A DNA stretch of 64,000 nt, taken from assembly GCF_013415845.1 (NCBI RefSeq), contig NZ_CP058907.1, positions 3,658,001 to 3,722,000 on the forward strand, written 5' to 3'. Of the stretch, positions 17,801-26,526 are shown piece by piece (position 1 is the stretch's first letter; every line of letters starts with the position of its first letter). Position numbers and translations under genes: made by a program. The notes beneath the pieces were generated by a model that was not told where the DNA came from, made no database searches, and worked only from the letters and a program-made list of their open reading frames with translations. The DNA is from Rhodopseudomonas palustris. GTDB lineage: Bacteria > Pseudomonadota > Alphaproteobacteria > Rhizobiales > Xanthobacteraceae.

Positions 17801-20800
17801 AGGCACGAAATCAGGGTTGATCTCAAGCATTCCGGTGAAATCAACCACACGGCTCCGAAGTGCCTCGTGGCGCCGAACGACTTCTTCAACCGCCTTGATC
17901 AACAAGCTTTCGACGAGAGTCCCATTAAAGCGAATGCTGACCGACTCGTTGAACGCCATCGAGGCTGCCTCGCCCATTTGCGCCGCGAGCAGCACCTCCA
18001 TCTGAGGCTCGGTCAAGGGCACCGTTTTGAATTTCTGCGGCTGCGGTTGAGCTTGATCATCACCAATAAGGCTCGACTTCCTGGTGATACCCTTGGCTTC
18101 TCCCGTGCTCAGCCCAGCGTCGGCAAAAGCCCCTATCGCCCTTTCAAACGCGCCGTCGATCGCCTGGCACTGAGCGGCCTCGTGTGCGGTGGTGAGAAAA
18201 CACGGGAACCCTTCGTGGACATGAATCCCCTGCAGTCGAAGCTCGGCAAACAGCAGGCCGGCGAACCGTCCTAAAGGTGAACCATCGACAAAGAACCAGC
18301 TCGCACATGTCTCGGCCTGCGTCGGAAGTCCGTAGCTGTCGAGGTGCGAATTGATCCGATCGACAAGCTGCCCTGTGCGCTGCGCCAAGGGCGCATAGAT
18401 CTCCGCCTTATTCCGTTCGATGTGCTCGAGCACGGCGCGCGCGGCGGCGAGCACCATCGGATGCCGGACAAACGTTCCGGCGAAGAATGTCGGGGCGACT
18501 TCCGGCTCGCTATCGTCGCCGTATTGCCAGAAGCCGCCATCCAGCGCGTCCATGAAATCCGCGCGGCCGGCGACCACGCCGATTGGCATTCCTCCGCCAA
18601 GCACTTTGCCATAGGTCGCCATGTCGGCCTTGATGCCGAAGACCTTTTGCATTCCACCGGGATCCACTCGGAAGCCCGTCACCACCTCGTCGAATACCAG
18701 CGCCGTCCCGCTCTTCGCGGTCAACTCTCGGAGCGACGCTACGAAGTCTCGCGGCTGCAAAGCTGGATGCCGGCTTTGAATCGGCTCGACGATGACCGCG
18801 GCGAGATCGTCAGCCATTTGCCTGACAATCTCGAGGCTGGCTGGATGGCCGTACGGCAGGACAATCATCTGTCCGACGTTCTCGGCCGGGATGCCGGACG
18901 CGATCGGAAGTGCACCGGGGACGCTGCCAGCGCGGCACGACTTGATCAGAACCTCATCGAACTGGCCGTGATAGGCGCCACTGAACACGACGACCTTCAG
19001 TCGTCCGGTCACAGCGCGCGCCACCCGGATGGCGGCCATGACAGCTTCGGAACCGGTATTGCAGAAGGCGACCCGCTCATTGCCGGTCATGGCGCTAATT
19101 CGCGCCGCAACCTCCCCGGCCAGCTCGGTCTGCGGTCCGATCGCGAATCCGTCGTCTAGTTGTGCCTGCAACGCAGCGGCGACGAATGGCGGAACATGGC
19201 CGAACATCGTCTGACCGTAGCCATTCACCAGATCAATGTACTCGTTGCCGTCGACGTCCCAGATCGACGCTCCCTTCGACCGCTTGCACACGATCGGGTA
19301 AACGATCTCCTTCCACTGCGCATTGAAGCCGCTCGCCGTCCGGGGATCGGCAAGAACTCTGCGCGACGCCTGAGCACGGGCCTTCGATCCAGGAGTGCGG
19401 TCGTTATAACGCTGGACAAGGTTCTCGATGTAGGCCCGCTGCTCCGGTGCAAGTGCGAGATCGCCATCGCCGGCGCCAGGGCGATAGATCTTGAACCGAC
19501 CGCCTCCCTCCTCTCCCGTGTCCGGCATCACAAGAGCCTTGTCCGGCGAGTTGTCAGGCGAAGGCGCTTCGCCGCTGTTGGCCGGCACCGCAGTAACCGG
19601 CAACTCAGCCGCGACGCGCCCTTCTTTGCCGACTGCCGCCAGCTGAGCGGCAAAAATCCGCTCCATCGATTGCAGCTGCTCGCGAAGCAACGCCTCGACT
19701 CCCGTAGCTCCCGCCATCACCGGCACAGGCGGATCTTTCGGCAGCACAGCCTCTGCCGGCCTCTGCATCATTGCTACCTGGGGCTTCACGGCTGCTCGCT
19801 CGACCTGGGGCAATTTGTCGGCCGGTGCCGAGGTCTTCAACATCGCGGCCAGGGCGTCCAGAGAATTGAGATCTCGCATCAACTGCCGGAAGGTAATCTT
19901 CACGCCGAACGACTTGTTGACGCGCTGCGCGACCTGACCGAGCAGCAAGGAATCAAACCCGAGCGAGATGAAGGAAGTCGCCGCGTCCTGATCCGAAAGA
20001 GGTCGTCCGGAGACATCTGACAGAATAGCCGCAAGCGCCTTGATCAGCGCCTTCGAGACCTCGTCACCGGACATTTTACTCTCCATCGAAACGCTATGCA
20101 GACCATCCTGATCGCTACTCGCCTCCTGCGGAGGCTCGGTCCGAGGGAACGAGTCTCCTTGGGCAGATGCGACGGGCATGGCTATGTCGAGACTGACCGG
20201 AGCAGGACGCGCGATCCAATGGCGCGTGCGCTCGAACGGATAGCTTGGCAATCGTAGTCGGGCCGCGCCAGCGGCCGGGCGAACGTCGGATTTCAGCCTC
20301 GCACCGTGTGCCCACAGATCACCCAACGCTTGAGCGAAAGTAAGCTCTTCGTCGTTTCGCTCCACATAGTCCGGCGCAGTCGTAATGATCGCCCGAACCT
20401 TAGAAACGGATGATGAGGCCCCTGCAAACGTCGCCAGCGTTCGGCCCGGGCCGACCTCCACCAAAAGACAATCCGCCCGCTCGGATATCGTGTCGATCAG
20501 CGTGGTGAGTGCGGCGCGGAAACTGACTGGCTCGCGGCATTGGCGAGCCCAATAGGCAGGCGACGTGGCCTCCGCCGCGGTCATCCAAGTTCCGGTGACA
20601 GTCGAGATCAACCGACGCTTCGGTGGCTGGAGCGGAATCCCGGCCGCAACCTTCTCGAGTTCGACCGCCACCGGATCCATCATGGCTGAATGGAAGGCGT
20701 GGGATGTGTGCAGACGCCGATGAGGGATCTCCGCCCTCTCCAACCGGCGCTCGAGATCTTCCACAGCTTCAAAAGGACCGCTGGCGACACTGAGGCGAGG

Positions 20801-22888
20801 CGAATTGTCGGACGCAATCTCGACCCCGACCGGCAGATGCGCCGCTAGCTCGCTGGCAGCCAATCGCACGCTGAGCATGGCGCCAGGTGGCTGAGCCTGC
20901 ATGATCCGTCCGCGATGCACCACAAGCTTCAGCGCATCCTGATAAGACATCACGCCCGCAAGCGCCGCCGCCACCAACTCGCCGAGGCTGTGGCCGATCA
21001 TCGCTTTCGGCTCGATGCCGGACCGGAGCAGACGCTGTGCCAGAGCATATTCGATGAGGAAGAGCGCCGGCTGCGCCAACGTCGTCGATCGGATCGCATG
21101 GTCGTCATCGTCACGGTCGTCGAACAGCACGGCAAGGATATCGACGCCGAGGTGTTCTTTGACGATTGCGGCCCCGAGCTCGACATCGGCGCGGAATTCG
21201 CGATCGGACTCGAAGAGCCAACGTCCCATCCCAGGGTACTGAGCTCCCTGGCCGGGAAACATGAACACCGCACCGGGGCGAAGCGATGTCGGTCGGGGGT
21301 CGGAGCGGACTTCCCGCAACGACTGAACCGCTCCCTGCACGGAGTTCACCGCAACCGCCCAGCGCCGATCAAACGTTCGCCGTCCTGCGGCCAGGGTGTG
21401 GGCGAGTTCGTTCAAGCCAATGCGCTCGCCACGCTGCACTGCCGCCTCAAGATGGTCGGCGAGCCGGAGGCGCATCGCCTCCAGTGCAGTGGGAGACCGG
21501 GCAGACAGGCGGAGAACCACCGCATTCTCCACCGGCAACAAGCTCTCCGCGGCAGCCGGTGGTGACTCCTCCAGGCACAGATGAACATTGGTGCCTCCGA
21601 CCCCGAAGGCGCTGACGCCGGCGCGGCGCGGCGCATCTCCGCGAGGCCACTCTTGCAATTCCGTCGCCACCCGAAATCCCCGCTTCGCGAGGTCGAGGCG
21701 TGGGTTCGGTTCGGCAAAATTCGCCTGCGGCGGAAGAACGCCGTGGTGAAGTATCAATGCGGTCTTGATCAGACCCGTCACGCCCGCCGCAGCATCCAAG
21801 TGACCGACATTGGCCTTCACCGATCCCAGGGCGCAGTTGCGGTCTTCGATCGCACCGGTGGAAGCTTCAGCGAATGCTTGCGACAGCCCCTCGATCTCGA
21901 TCGGATCACCCAGAGGCGTGCCGGTGCCGTGACACTCGACGTAGCCGATGGTCTCCGCCTCAAATCCGGCCATTGCGAGCGCCGCCGCGATGCACTCCGC
22001 CTGCCCTCCGACGCTGGGGGCCGCGAATCCGACTTTGGCTGCGCCATCATTATTGATGCCGTAACCTCTGATCACGGCGTAGATCGCGTCGCGATCAGCG
22101 ACGGCATCCGCCAGCCGTTTGATCGCCACCACACCCGCGCCGGAGCCGAACACGGTCCCGGCCGCGTCGACATCGAACGGCCGGCAGGTGCCATCGCGCG
22201 AGGCAATCCCGCCATCCTGATAGATGTATCCTCGCTTCTGGGGGAACGTAACCGAGACGCCACCGGCCAACGCCATGTCGCACTGCAGAGCCGCGAGACT
22301 CTCGCAGGCCTGCGCAACAGCGAGCAGCGACGTCGAACAGGCGCTCTGGACAGAAACAGCTGGTCCCTTGAGATTGAGCTTGTAGGCGACCCGCGTCGCA
22401 ATGAAATCATTGAGCGTGCCGAGCAGCTCCGAATAAGAGCCCACCTGGAAGTTCGACGTGAACCGCTCCAGGGCAGCGCGGTCGGGGCACACGTGTCGCA
22501 AAAAATAGGTATTCAGTGAGGTGCCGGCAAAGACGCCCACCGCACCCTGATAACGCTCGGGGTCGTACCCCGCATCGTCCAACGCCTCGGAGCAGATCTC
22601 GAGGAAAATCCGCTGCTGCGGATCGGTCAAATCCGCTTCGCGCGGCGACATCCCGAAGTAGTCGCTATCGAACAGATCGACGTCGTCCAGAACAGGCTTG
22701 GCCGCGACAAAGTCGGGATCGGCACGCTCCTGGTCAGCGAAGGAGTCCTCCAGCTCTTCAGGCGAGAAACGCGAAACGCTCGTACGCCCCGCTTGGATGT
22801 TCTGCCAAAACTTCTGAACGTCGGGTGCGCCTGGAAAGCGACCAGAAAGTCCCACGATCGCGAAGCCGATCTCATTGCTGTCCAACAT
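14840..22888 (-). CDS. Hybrid PKS-NRPS megasynthase KS-AT-ACP-aminotransferase-C-A-T
   Basis: 2682 residues. Domains in order, with rough positions: ketosynthase 9-435 (SACSTSL near 181, HGTGTP, NVGHLDAA: intact Cys-His-His); acyltransferase 540-845 (GHSLGE near 631; HAFH, which points to malonyl-CoA); ACP 960-1035 (GFDSL); class III PLP aminotransferase 1175-1590 (YGKVLGGGMPIG, Lys near 1425); condensation 1620-2060 (HHIICDGWS); adenylation 2080-2560 (FTSGSTGTPKG near 2221; specificity residues read by eye as DILQSGMIWK, close to glycine codes); PCP 2580-2650 (GATSL). No KR, DH or ER is present, so the beta-keto group made by KS-AT would be transaminated. The layout recalls the aminotransferase modules of mycosubtilin and microcystin synthases. 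It begins 22 bases after the loading-module gene. Confidence 0.93.
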   Translation of the reverse strand: MLDSNEIGFAIVGLSGRFPGAPDVQKFWQNIQAGRTSVSRFSPEELEDSFADQERADPDFVAAKPVLDDVDLFDSDYFGMSPREADLTDPQQRIFLEICSEALDDAGYDPERYQGAVGVFAGTSLNTYFLRHVCPDRAALERFTSNFQVGSYSELLGTLNDFIATRVAYKLNLKGPAVSVQSACSTSLLAVAQACESLAALQCDMALAGGVSVTFPQKRGYIYQDGGIASRDGTCRPFDVDAAGTVFGSGAGVVAIKRLADAVADRDAIYAVIRGYGINNDGAAKVGFAAPSVGGQAECIAAALAMAGFEAETIGYVECHGTGTPLGDPIEIEGLSQAFAEASTGAIEDRNCALGSVKANVGHLDAAAGVTGLIKTALILHHGVLPPQANFAEPNPRLDLAKRGFRVATELQEWPRGDAPRRAGVSAFGVGGTNVHLCLEESPPAAAESLLPVENAVVLRLSARSPTALEAMRLRLADHLEAAVQRGERIGLNELAHTLAAGRRTFDRRWAVAVNSVQGAVQSLREVRSDPRPTSLRPGAVFMFPGQGAQYPGMGRWLFESDREFRADVELGAAIVKEHLGVDILAVLFDDRDDDDHAIRSTTLAQPALFLIEYALAQRLLRSGIEPKAMIGHSLGELVAAALAGVMSYQDALKLVVHRGRIMQAQPPGAMLSVRLAASELAAHLPVGVEIASDNSPRLSVASGPFEAVEDLERRLERAEIPHRRLHTSHAFHSAMMDPVAVELEKVAAGIPLQPPKRRLISTVTGTWMTAAEATSPAYWARQCREPVSFRAALTTLIDTISERADCLLVEVGPGRTLATFAGASSSVSKVRAIITTAPDYVERNDEELTFAQALGDLWAHGARLKSDVRPAAGAARLRLPSYPFERTRHWIARPAPVSLDIAMPVASAQGDSFPRTEPPQEASSDQDGLHSVSMESKMSGDEVSKALIKALAAILSDVSGRPLSDQDAATSFISLGFDSLLLGQVAQRVNKSFGVKITFRQLMRDLNSLDALAAMLKTSAPADKLPQVERAAVKPQVAMMQRPAEAVLPKDPPVPVMAGATGVEALLREQLQSMERIFAAQLAAVGKEGRVAAELPVTAVPANSGEAPSPDNSPDKALVMPDTGEEGGGRFKIYRPGAGDGDLALAPEQRAYIENLVQRYNDRTPGSKARAQASRRVLADPRTASGFNAQWKEIVYPIVCKRSKGASIWDVDGNEYIDLVNGYGQTMFGHVPPFVAAALQAQLDDGFAIGPQTELAGEVAARISAMTGNERVAFCNTGSEAVMAAIRVARAVTGRLKVVVFSGAYHGQFDEVLIKSCRAGSVPGALPIASGIPAENVGQMIVLPYGHPASLEIVRQMADDLAAVIVEPIQSRHPALQPRDFVASLRELTAKSGTALVFDEVVTGFRVDPGGMQKVFGIKADMATYGKVLGGGMPIGVVAGRADFMDALDGGFWQYGDDSEPEVAPTFFAGTFVRHPMVLAAARAVLEHIERNKAEIYAPLAQRTGQLVDRINSHLDSYGLPTQAETCASWFFVDGSPLGRFAGLLFAELRLQGIHVHEGFPCFLTTAHEAAQCQAIDGAFERAIGAFADAGLSTGEAKGITRKSSLIGDDQAQPQPQKFKTVPLTEPQMEVLLAAQMGEAASMAFNESVSIRFNGTLVESLLIKAVEEVVRRHEALRSRVVDFTGMLEINPDFVPEVPIIALDGEDGDTELAQWLAKDARTPFDLFSGPLVRASVLRLGADVHVLVFTAHHIICDGWSMNVLLGDLAEIYNAYRDGKTPSLVPAASFAEHAAERPRPSASTIEFWRKQFENVPVASELPLDRPRPEVKSFFGASLRERLGQDLCRDARELAKRQGVTLFTVLFASVQTLFARLCDNERVVLTVPMGGQALLDRQDLVGHCVNFLPVPVTARLAVSFCDHLRHVDEKLNEIFDHQDYTLGSLVRDLDIPRSINRTPLSDIQFNLERVGSRLTFRGVDTRVDTNPKAFVNFDIFINMIETDDDLTIEVDYATDLLDRATVSRWLDQLRKILAQALERPEIKLQELKLQNPVVIGLESGQTTTLQAARFDIPLVEMIERNCDRTPDAIAVEYETDVLRYRELDSRSNRIADRLRALAPTKGARVAVAVQRGIDLPVALVAVAKAGLAYVPVDPLLPVVRIRQMAEAAEVAVFITSGADCPVAAEMGVPVIDLERDAAQIDAASSARPEPAPPQEVLDSTAYVIFTSGSTGTPKGVEISHRALANFLGSMAVRPGFGADDRIVAVTTVSFDIAVLELLLPLYCGGRTVICGKDRLLEPDSIVRLIETSSATIVQATPTLWRVLLEAGLQPSRPLRALSGGEALPRDVAEKLIAAGFELWNMYGPTETTIWSACGRIVDASRPIVIGEPVAHTDLYILSDDGTQAPVGTPGELCIGGLGLAKGYVNRPDLTAAAFPVISLQDGKTVRLYRTGDLAVRLSDGGIQLLGRRDQQVKIRGFRIELEEIESVLRTCPEIVDAAVMVENAGTADAALVAAFVAKPGMTVSIDSLQQTAQFSLPHYMVPNRFVAVAELPKTANGKLDRKALSATIVSPSIVVNFIEKAELRDEPAPDVLTKVIAIVEAALNRTGIKPDDRVFALGATSLHVFRMAARFSEAQLPIRAQDLMTNPSMGDLARRASVAARAQTSDKKTPSLAEFRRPSSRARTT

Positions 22889-22910
22889 CTCGCCTCAGCT
22901 CCGTCTAACC

Positions 22911-24824
22911 CTACGCGTGATGGCTCCGAACGTTGATCGCTCCATACGCCGCATTCATCGCACGCCTCTGCCGGCGGCCACGCGCCGCTCCGGCAATGGC
23001 GAGCGACCGATGCGAGGCTCCGTCCAGACAAGCCTGGAACTCGGCGATGCTGGGATGGGCGAACAGGTCCGTGACTGGAAAACGAAGGCCGGTCGCCGCC
23101 TGGATGCGCTCGTGCGCCGCGATCATCTGGAGTGATGTCGCGCCGAGATCGAACAGGTTTGCCCTGGCGTCGACCGACTTGCCCAGCAATGCGCTCCAGA
23201 TATCGGCAACGATCGAGCCGACACTATCGTCAGAGAAGTCTCCCTCGTCGGTACCTGCACCCAGCTGCTCCGTCGCGATCAGGTCGCTCAGCAGCTTCGC
23301 TCTGTCGATCTTGCCGTTCTTGTTGAGCGGTAACTCATCCACGACCTTGATCGTTGACGGTATCGCTTGCGCGGGAAACTGCTCTTTGAGCCTACGGATG
23401 ACGCCGGCTTCAAGATCACCGGCAGCGTCACCCGGCAGTGGCTTCAAGAATGCGACAATCCGCTTTGCGTCGCCTCGATCCGCGGAGAGAACCACCGCCG
23501 CGTCGGCCAGGACAGGATCCTGCCGGAGCGCCTGCTCCACCCCATCGAGCTCAATACGCACGCCGTTGATCTTAACCTGACGGTCCCGGCGGCCATGGAA
23601 CTCGATGGCCCCGTCGCTCCGGCGCCGGACGTAATCCCCGGTCAGATAGAGACGAGCCGCAGGGTCATCAGACAACGGATCGACGATGAATTTCTCCGCG
23701 GTCAGCTCTGGGCGATTGAGATACCCCAGCGCGAGCCCGAGGCCGCCAGCGCAGAGCTGCCCTTCATCGCCGTCCGCAACCGGCTCCAGCGTGTCCGATA
23801 GAATGTGGACGCTGGTCCCCGAAATTGGAAATCCGATCGGGACGGGTCCGTCGCCCCAACCGGTGCGCGGGATCGAATAGCAGCACGTGAACGTCGTATT
23901 CTCAGTGGGCCCATACCCGTTGACGATGGTGCAGTCCGGCAACAGTGCCATCGCACGACGAACGTGTGCCGGCGAAAGAACGTCGCCGCCGGCCAGCAGG
24001 GTCGTCAGCCCCGACAGCGCCTCGGGCCGCTCGTCCACCATCAGATGGAACAGACCGGCTGTGAGCCAGGCCGCGTTGACCGAGAAACGCCCTAGCGTCT
24101 CGGCGATCCGATCGACCGACAGCACCGCATCTTCGACGATGACGATCTGCCCACCGTTCAGCAACGGCCCCCAGATTTCCAACGTCGAGGCATCGAACGC
24201 CAATGGCGCAGCATGCAGCATCACGGTCGCGGGCGACAACGTCATGAAATCCGTATCAACCACCAGCCTGACGATGGCCCGATGCGGCACCACAACGCCC
24301 TTCGGCCGCCCGGTCGATCCCGACGTGAACATCACATAGGCCGGCAAGGATGGCGTCAGCTCGAGCGCCAACGGATCACCGGGCTCAAGTCGCGAGGCAT
24401 CCAGCTCGTCACTCAGGCGGCGCTGCTCGATCGCGTCAATCAAAGCAGGTTGATGCTCCGTCAAAACAAGCGCCGGCTGCGCATCCTGGATGGCGCCGCT
24501 GATCGCTTCCGGACCTAGCCCGACATCAAGGGGCATATAGACTCCGCCCGCTTTCAAAATCGCGGTCATGCCGATCAACGTATCGATCGAGCGCCCCGTC
24601 ATGAGGACGACAACTGCGCCAACCTTCACGCCTCTTTTGACAAGCAATCGTGCCAATTGGTTCGAACGAAATTCAAGTTCGGCAAAGGTAATCCGCCCAC
24701 GCTCGGAAATGGCGGCAATGGATTCCGGAAAACTCTGGGCAATCTGCTCAAGAACCTGTGGAACGGTGCATGCCGCAACCGCGCCGCTGCCAGATCCTTC
24801 TTTGATAACCACGGTGCTCGCCAT
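22911..24824 (-). CDS. NRPS loading module: adenylation + carrier (A-T)
   Basis: 637 residues from the ATG at 24824 (AGGGA upstream; an in-frame TTG at 24848 would add 8 residues but has no site). An adenylation domain (FTSGSTGRPKG, GYGPTEN, a TGD segment, NKNGKID with the catalytic Lys) is followed by a carrier domain (FDLGATSLQ, Ser as pantetheine site). There is no condensation domain, as expected for an initiation module. The ten specificity residues, read by alignment to GrsA, are DALWLGGTFK, close to valine-type codes (DAFWIGGTFK). It is first in the operon; the shared palindrome lies 147 bases upstream of its start. Confidence 0.9.
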   Translation of the reverse strand: MASTVVIKEGSGSGAVAACTVPQVLEQIAQSFPESIAAISERGRITFAELEFRSNQLARLLVKRGVKVGAVVVLMTGRSIDTLIGMTAILKAGGVYMPLDVGLGPEAISGAIQDAQPALVLTEHQPALIDAIEQRRLSDELDASRLEPGDPLALELTPSLPAYVMFTSGSTGRPKGVVVPHRAIVRLVVDTDFMTLSPATVMLHAAPLAFDASTLEIWGPLLNGGQIVIVEDAVLSVDRIAETLGRFSVNAAWLTAGLFHLMVDERPEALSGLTTLLAGGDVLSPAHVRRAMALLPDCTIVNGYGPTENTTFTCCYSIPRTGWGDGPVPIGFPISGTSVHILSDTLEPVADGDEGQLCAGGLGLALGYLNRPELTAEKFIVDPLSDDPAARLYLTGDYVRRRSDGAIEFHGRRDRQVKINGVRIELDGVEQALRQDPVLADAAVVLSADRGDAKRIVAFLKPLPGDAAGDLEAGVIRRLKEQFPAQAIPSTIKVVDELPLNKNGKIDRAKLLSDLIATEQLGAGTDEGDFSDDSVGSIVADIWSALLGKSVDARANLFDLGATSLQMIAAHERIQAATGLRFPVTDLFAHPSIAEFQACLDGASHRSLAIAGAARGRRQRRAMNAAYGAINVRSHHA

Positions 24825-24970
24825 GACTATCCCTACCCTTGCAACCAACTAACGGCAATCTGTCTCGCATATTAAGCTTACTCTTAACCCGACTGTAAGC
24901 GAAAGCGCTAACGCAGATCGATCACGCGAGCCTGATCCTAATCGTCGCTAGTTCCTGCGACGGCAGCGTG

Positions 24971-24986
24971 TTGACCTATATGTCAA
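24971..24986. promoter_or_regulatory. Shared palindromic operator, copy 3 (NRPS-PKS promoter)
   Basis: TTGAC-ctatat-GTCAA. Here the symmetry extends to perfect 12-bp arms (CAGCGTGTTGAC and GTCAACACGCTG, 24964-24993), the best copy in the window. It lies 147 bases upstream of the NRPS-PKS operon start and about 330 bases upstream of the divergent acyltransferase gene. Confidence 0.8.
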
Positions 24987-25248
24987 CACGCTGCACTCAT
25001 CTCACCTCGCGAGCGTTGTAGAGAACGATCACAACCGCCACCGCACGACACCACGCGTCGGGAACAATCGTTGCGAGACGGTGATTTAACACACCCTTTT
25101 TCACCGCCCGGTCGCCCGCAATTTGATGAGAGACTAACTCGCACTTGAAAGGTTCTGAAAAACCTACAATGATGCTGCACAGCGCAACGACCACCGTCGC
25201 GCACTCGATACGATTTAGCGCGCCGCGATCACGATACTTCTGGCACTA

Positions 25249-25272
25249 CGTTGAACGCCAAGCAGTTCAACG
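25249..25272. promoter_or_regulatory. Second inverted repeat before the acyltransferase gene
   Basis: CGTTGAAC-N8-GTTCAACG, 8-bp perfect arms, ending 40 bases before the acyltransferase start. Spacing and core differ from the six-copy palindrome, so it is probably bound by another protein, or is an RNA hairpin in the leader. Confidence 0.45.
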
Positions 25273-25311
25273 CCAAATGCATTCTCGTCAACGATCACTG
25301 GGTATCGCGCA

Positions 25312-26451
25312 ATGTCATTGCAATCACTCGGAGACCGCCTTGATGCAAGCGCCGGACGCCCCTCCGGCTTCGATTACATGAAAGTCTCGCTCGCGGTCAT
25401 GGTGATCGCGACGCACAGCGTTCTGACGAGCTATGGACAGGCAGCGGACGCAGCGATGTGGGATACGCCGGCGCGCCCGTTTCTACGATCTGTGCTTCCG
25501 ATGTTCTTCGGAGTGAGCGGATTTCTGGTCGCCGCCAGTCTGGATCGTTGCAAGACGCTCATCAAATTCTTTGGTCTTCGGGCGATCAGAATATTCCCAG
25601 CGCTTGCCGTAGAGGTGCTGCTGTCCGCGTTTCTGATCGGCCCGATGCTGACGACGCTCGCTTGGAGCGACTATTTCACCGATAAGCTGTTCTTCCTCTA
25701 TCTCCTCAACGCGATTGGAGAGATCCACTATCTCCTTCCAGGCGTGTTTCACGACAATCCCAAGCCCGACATCGTGAACGCTCAGCTCTGGACCGTCCCT
25801 TTTGAGTTGTACACCTATGGGGCGGTCGGTCTGTTGGCGATTGCCGGCGTGCAACGCTATCGCATCTTGGGCCCTATCTCGGTCGTTGCGCTGATCGTAT
25901 TTCATTTCGTCGCCCGCCTGTGGTGGCACGGATGGCAATATCTGCCATTCAGCGGCAACGTTCCGGGCTTCGCTCTGATGATCTCAGGGATCGTCGGCTT
26001 GTCGCTTTACTACTACCGTTACGAGATTCCGTGGCGTTGGCCCCTGTTCTGGTGTGCCACGGCGATTGCGCTGCTCGGTTTGTACTCCCGATACGGCGGC
26101 GAATATTTCGGCGCGCTGGTCGTCCCCTACGTCGCGATCTTTCTCGGCCTCACCACGCCGCGGCGCCTCGCGATCGTTCGCGATCGCGATTACTCATACG
26201 GGATGTATCTGTACGGATTCGTTATCCAACAGACCTTCGTGGCCACGATTCCGTCCGGTCGCGTCTGGTGGATCAACATCCTGGTATGCGTGCCGCTCGC
26301 AGCGATCCTCGCCGCGATGTCGTGGCACTTTGTGGAGCGTCCCGCTCAGCAACTGAAGTCTCTGGTCGGGTCCCTTGAAACGCAATATCTGCGGATCATG
26401 CGCAGGACCACGGTAGTCCCCCGCAGCGCTCCCGTGAGAGCGGATGCGTGA
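25312..26451 (+). CDS. Membrane O-acyltransferase (acyltransferase 3 / OafA-like)
   Basis: 379 residues with about ten transmembrane helices. The family hallmarks are present: FDYMKVSLAVMVIATHS near the N-terminus (usually R/H in the first helix, here with the helix-end His), a FFGVSGFLVAAS segment, and SYGMYLYGFVIQQ in the late helices. Such enzymes put acetyl or other acyl groups on sugars of surface polysaccharides. It heads a plus-strand run (acyltransferase, glycosidase, glycosyltransferase, GMC oxidoreductase) and is divergent from the NRPS-PKS operon, so an acyl transfer onto that product is also possible. Confidence 0.85.
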   Translation: MSLQSLGDRLDASAGRPSGFDYMKVSLAVMVIATHSVLTSYGQAADAAMWDTPARPFLRSVLPMFFGVSGFLVAASLDRCKTLIKFFGLRAIRIFPALAVEVLLSAFLIGPMLTTLAWSDYFTDKLFFLYLLNAIGEIHYLLPGVFHDNPKPDIVNAQLWTVPFELYTYGAVGLLAIAGVQRYRILGPISVVALIVFHFVARLWWHGWQYLPFSGNVPGFALMISGIVGLSLYYYRYEIPWRWPLFWCATAIALLGLYSRYGGEYFGALVVPYVAIFLGLTTPRRLAIVRDRDYSYGMYLYGFVIQQTFVATIPSGRVWWINILVCVPLAAILAAMSWHFVERPAQQLKSLVGSLETQYLRIMRRTTVVPRSAPVRADA

Positions 26452-26526
26452 GGATATGGGCCAGGGAGCAACAGCGGCATCCCTTGCTCGGACATCACCA
26501 GACATCGGCGATGGCGACTTGATCGA

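Noticed and set aside
24964..24993. The palindrome as a CRP or FNR/FixK box
   Set aside because: CRP and FNR sites place TGA and TCA six bases apart, whereas here TTGA and TCAA are eight apart with fixed C and G inside; the geometry does not match.
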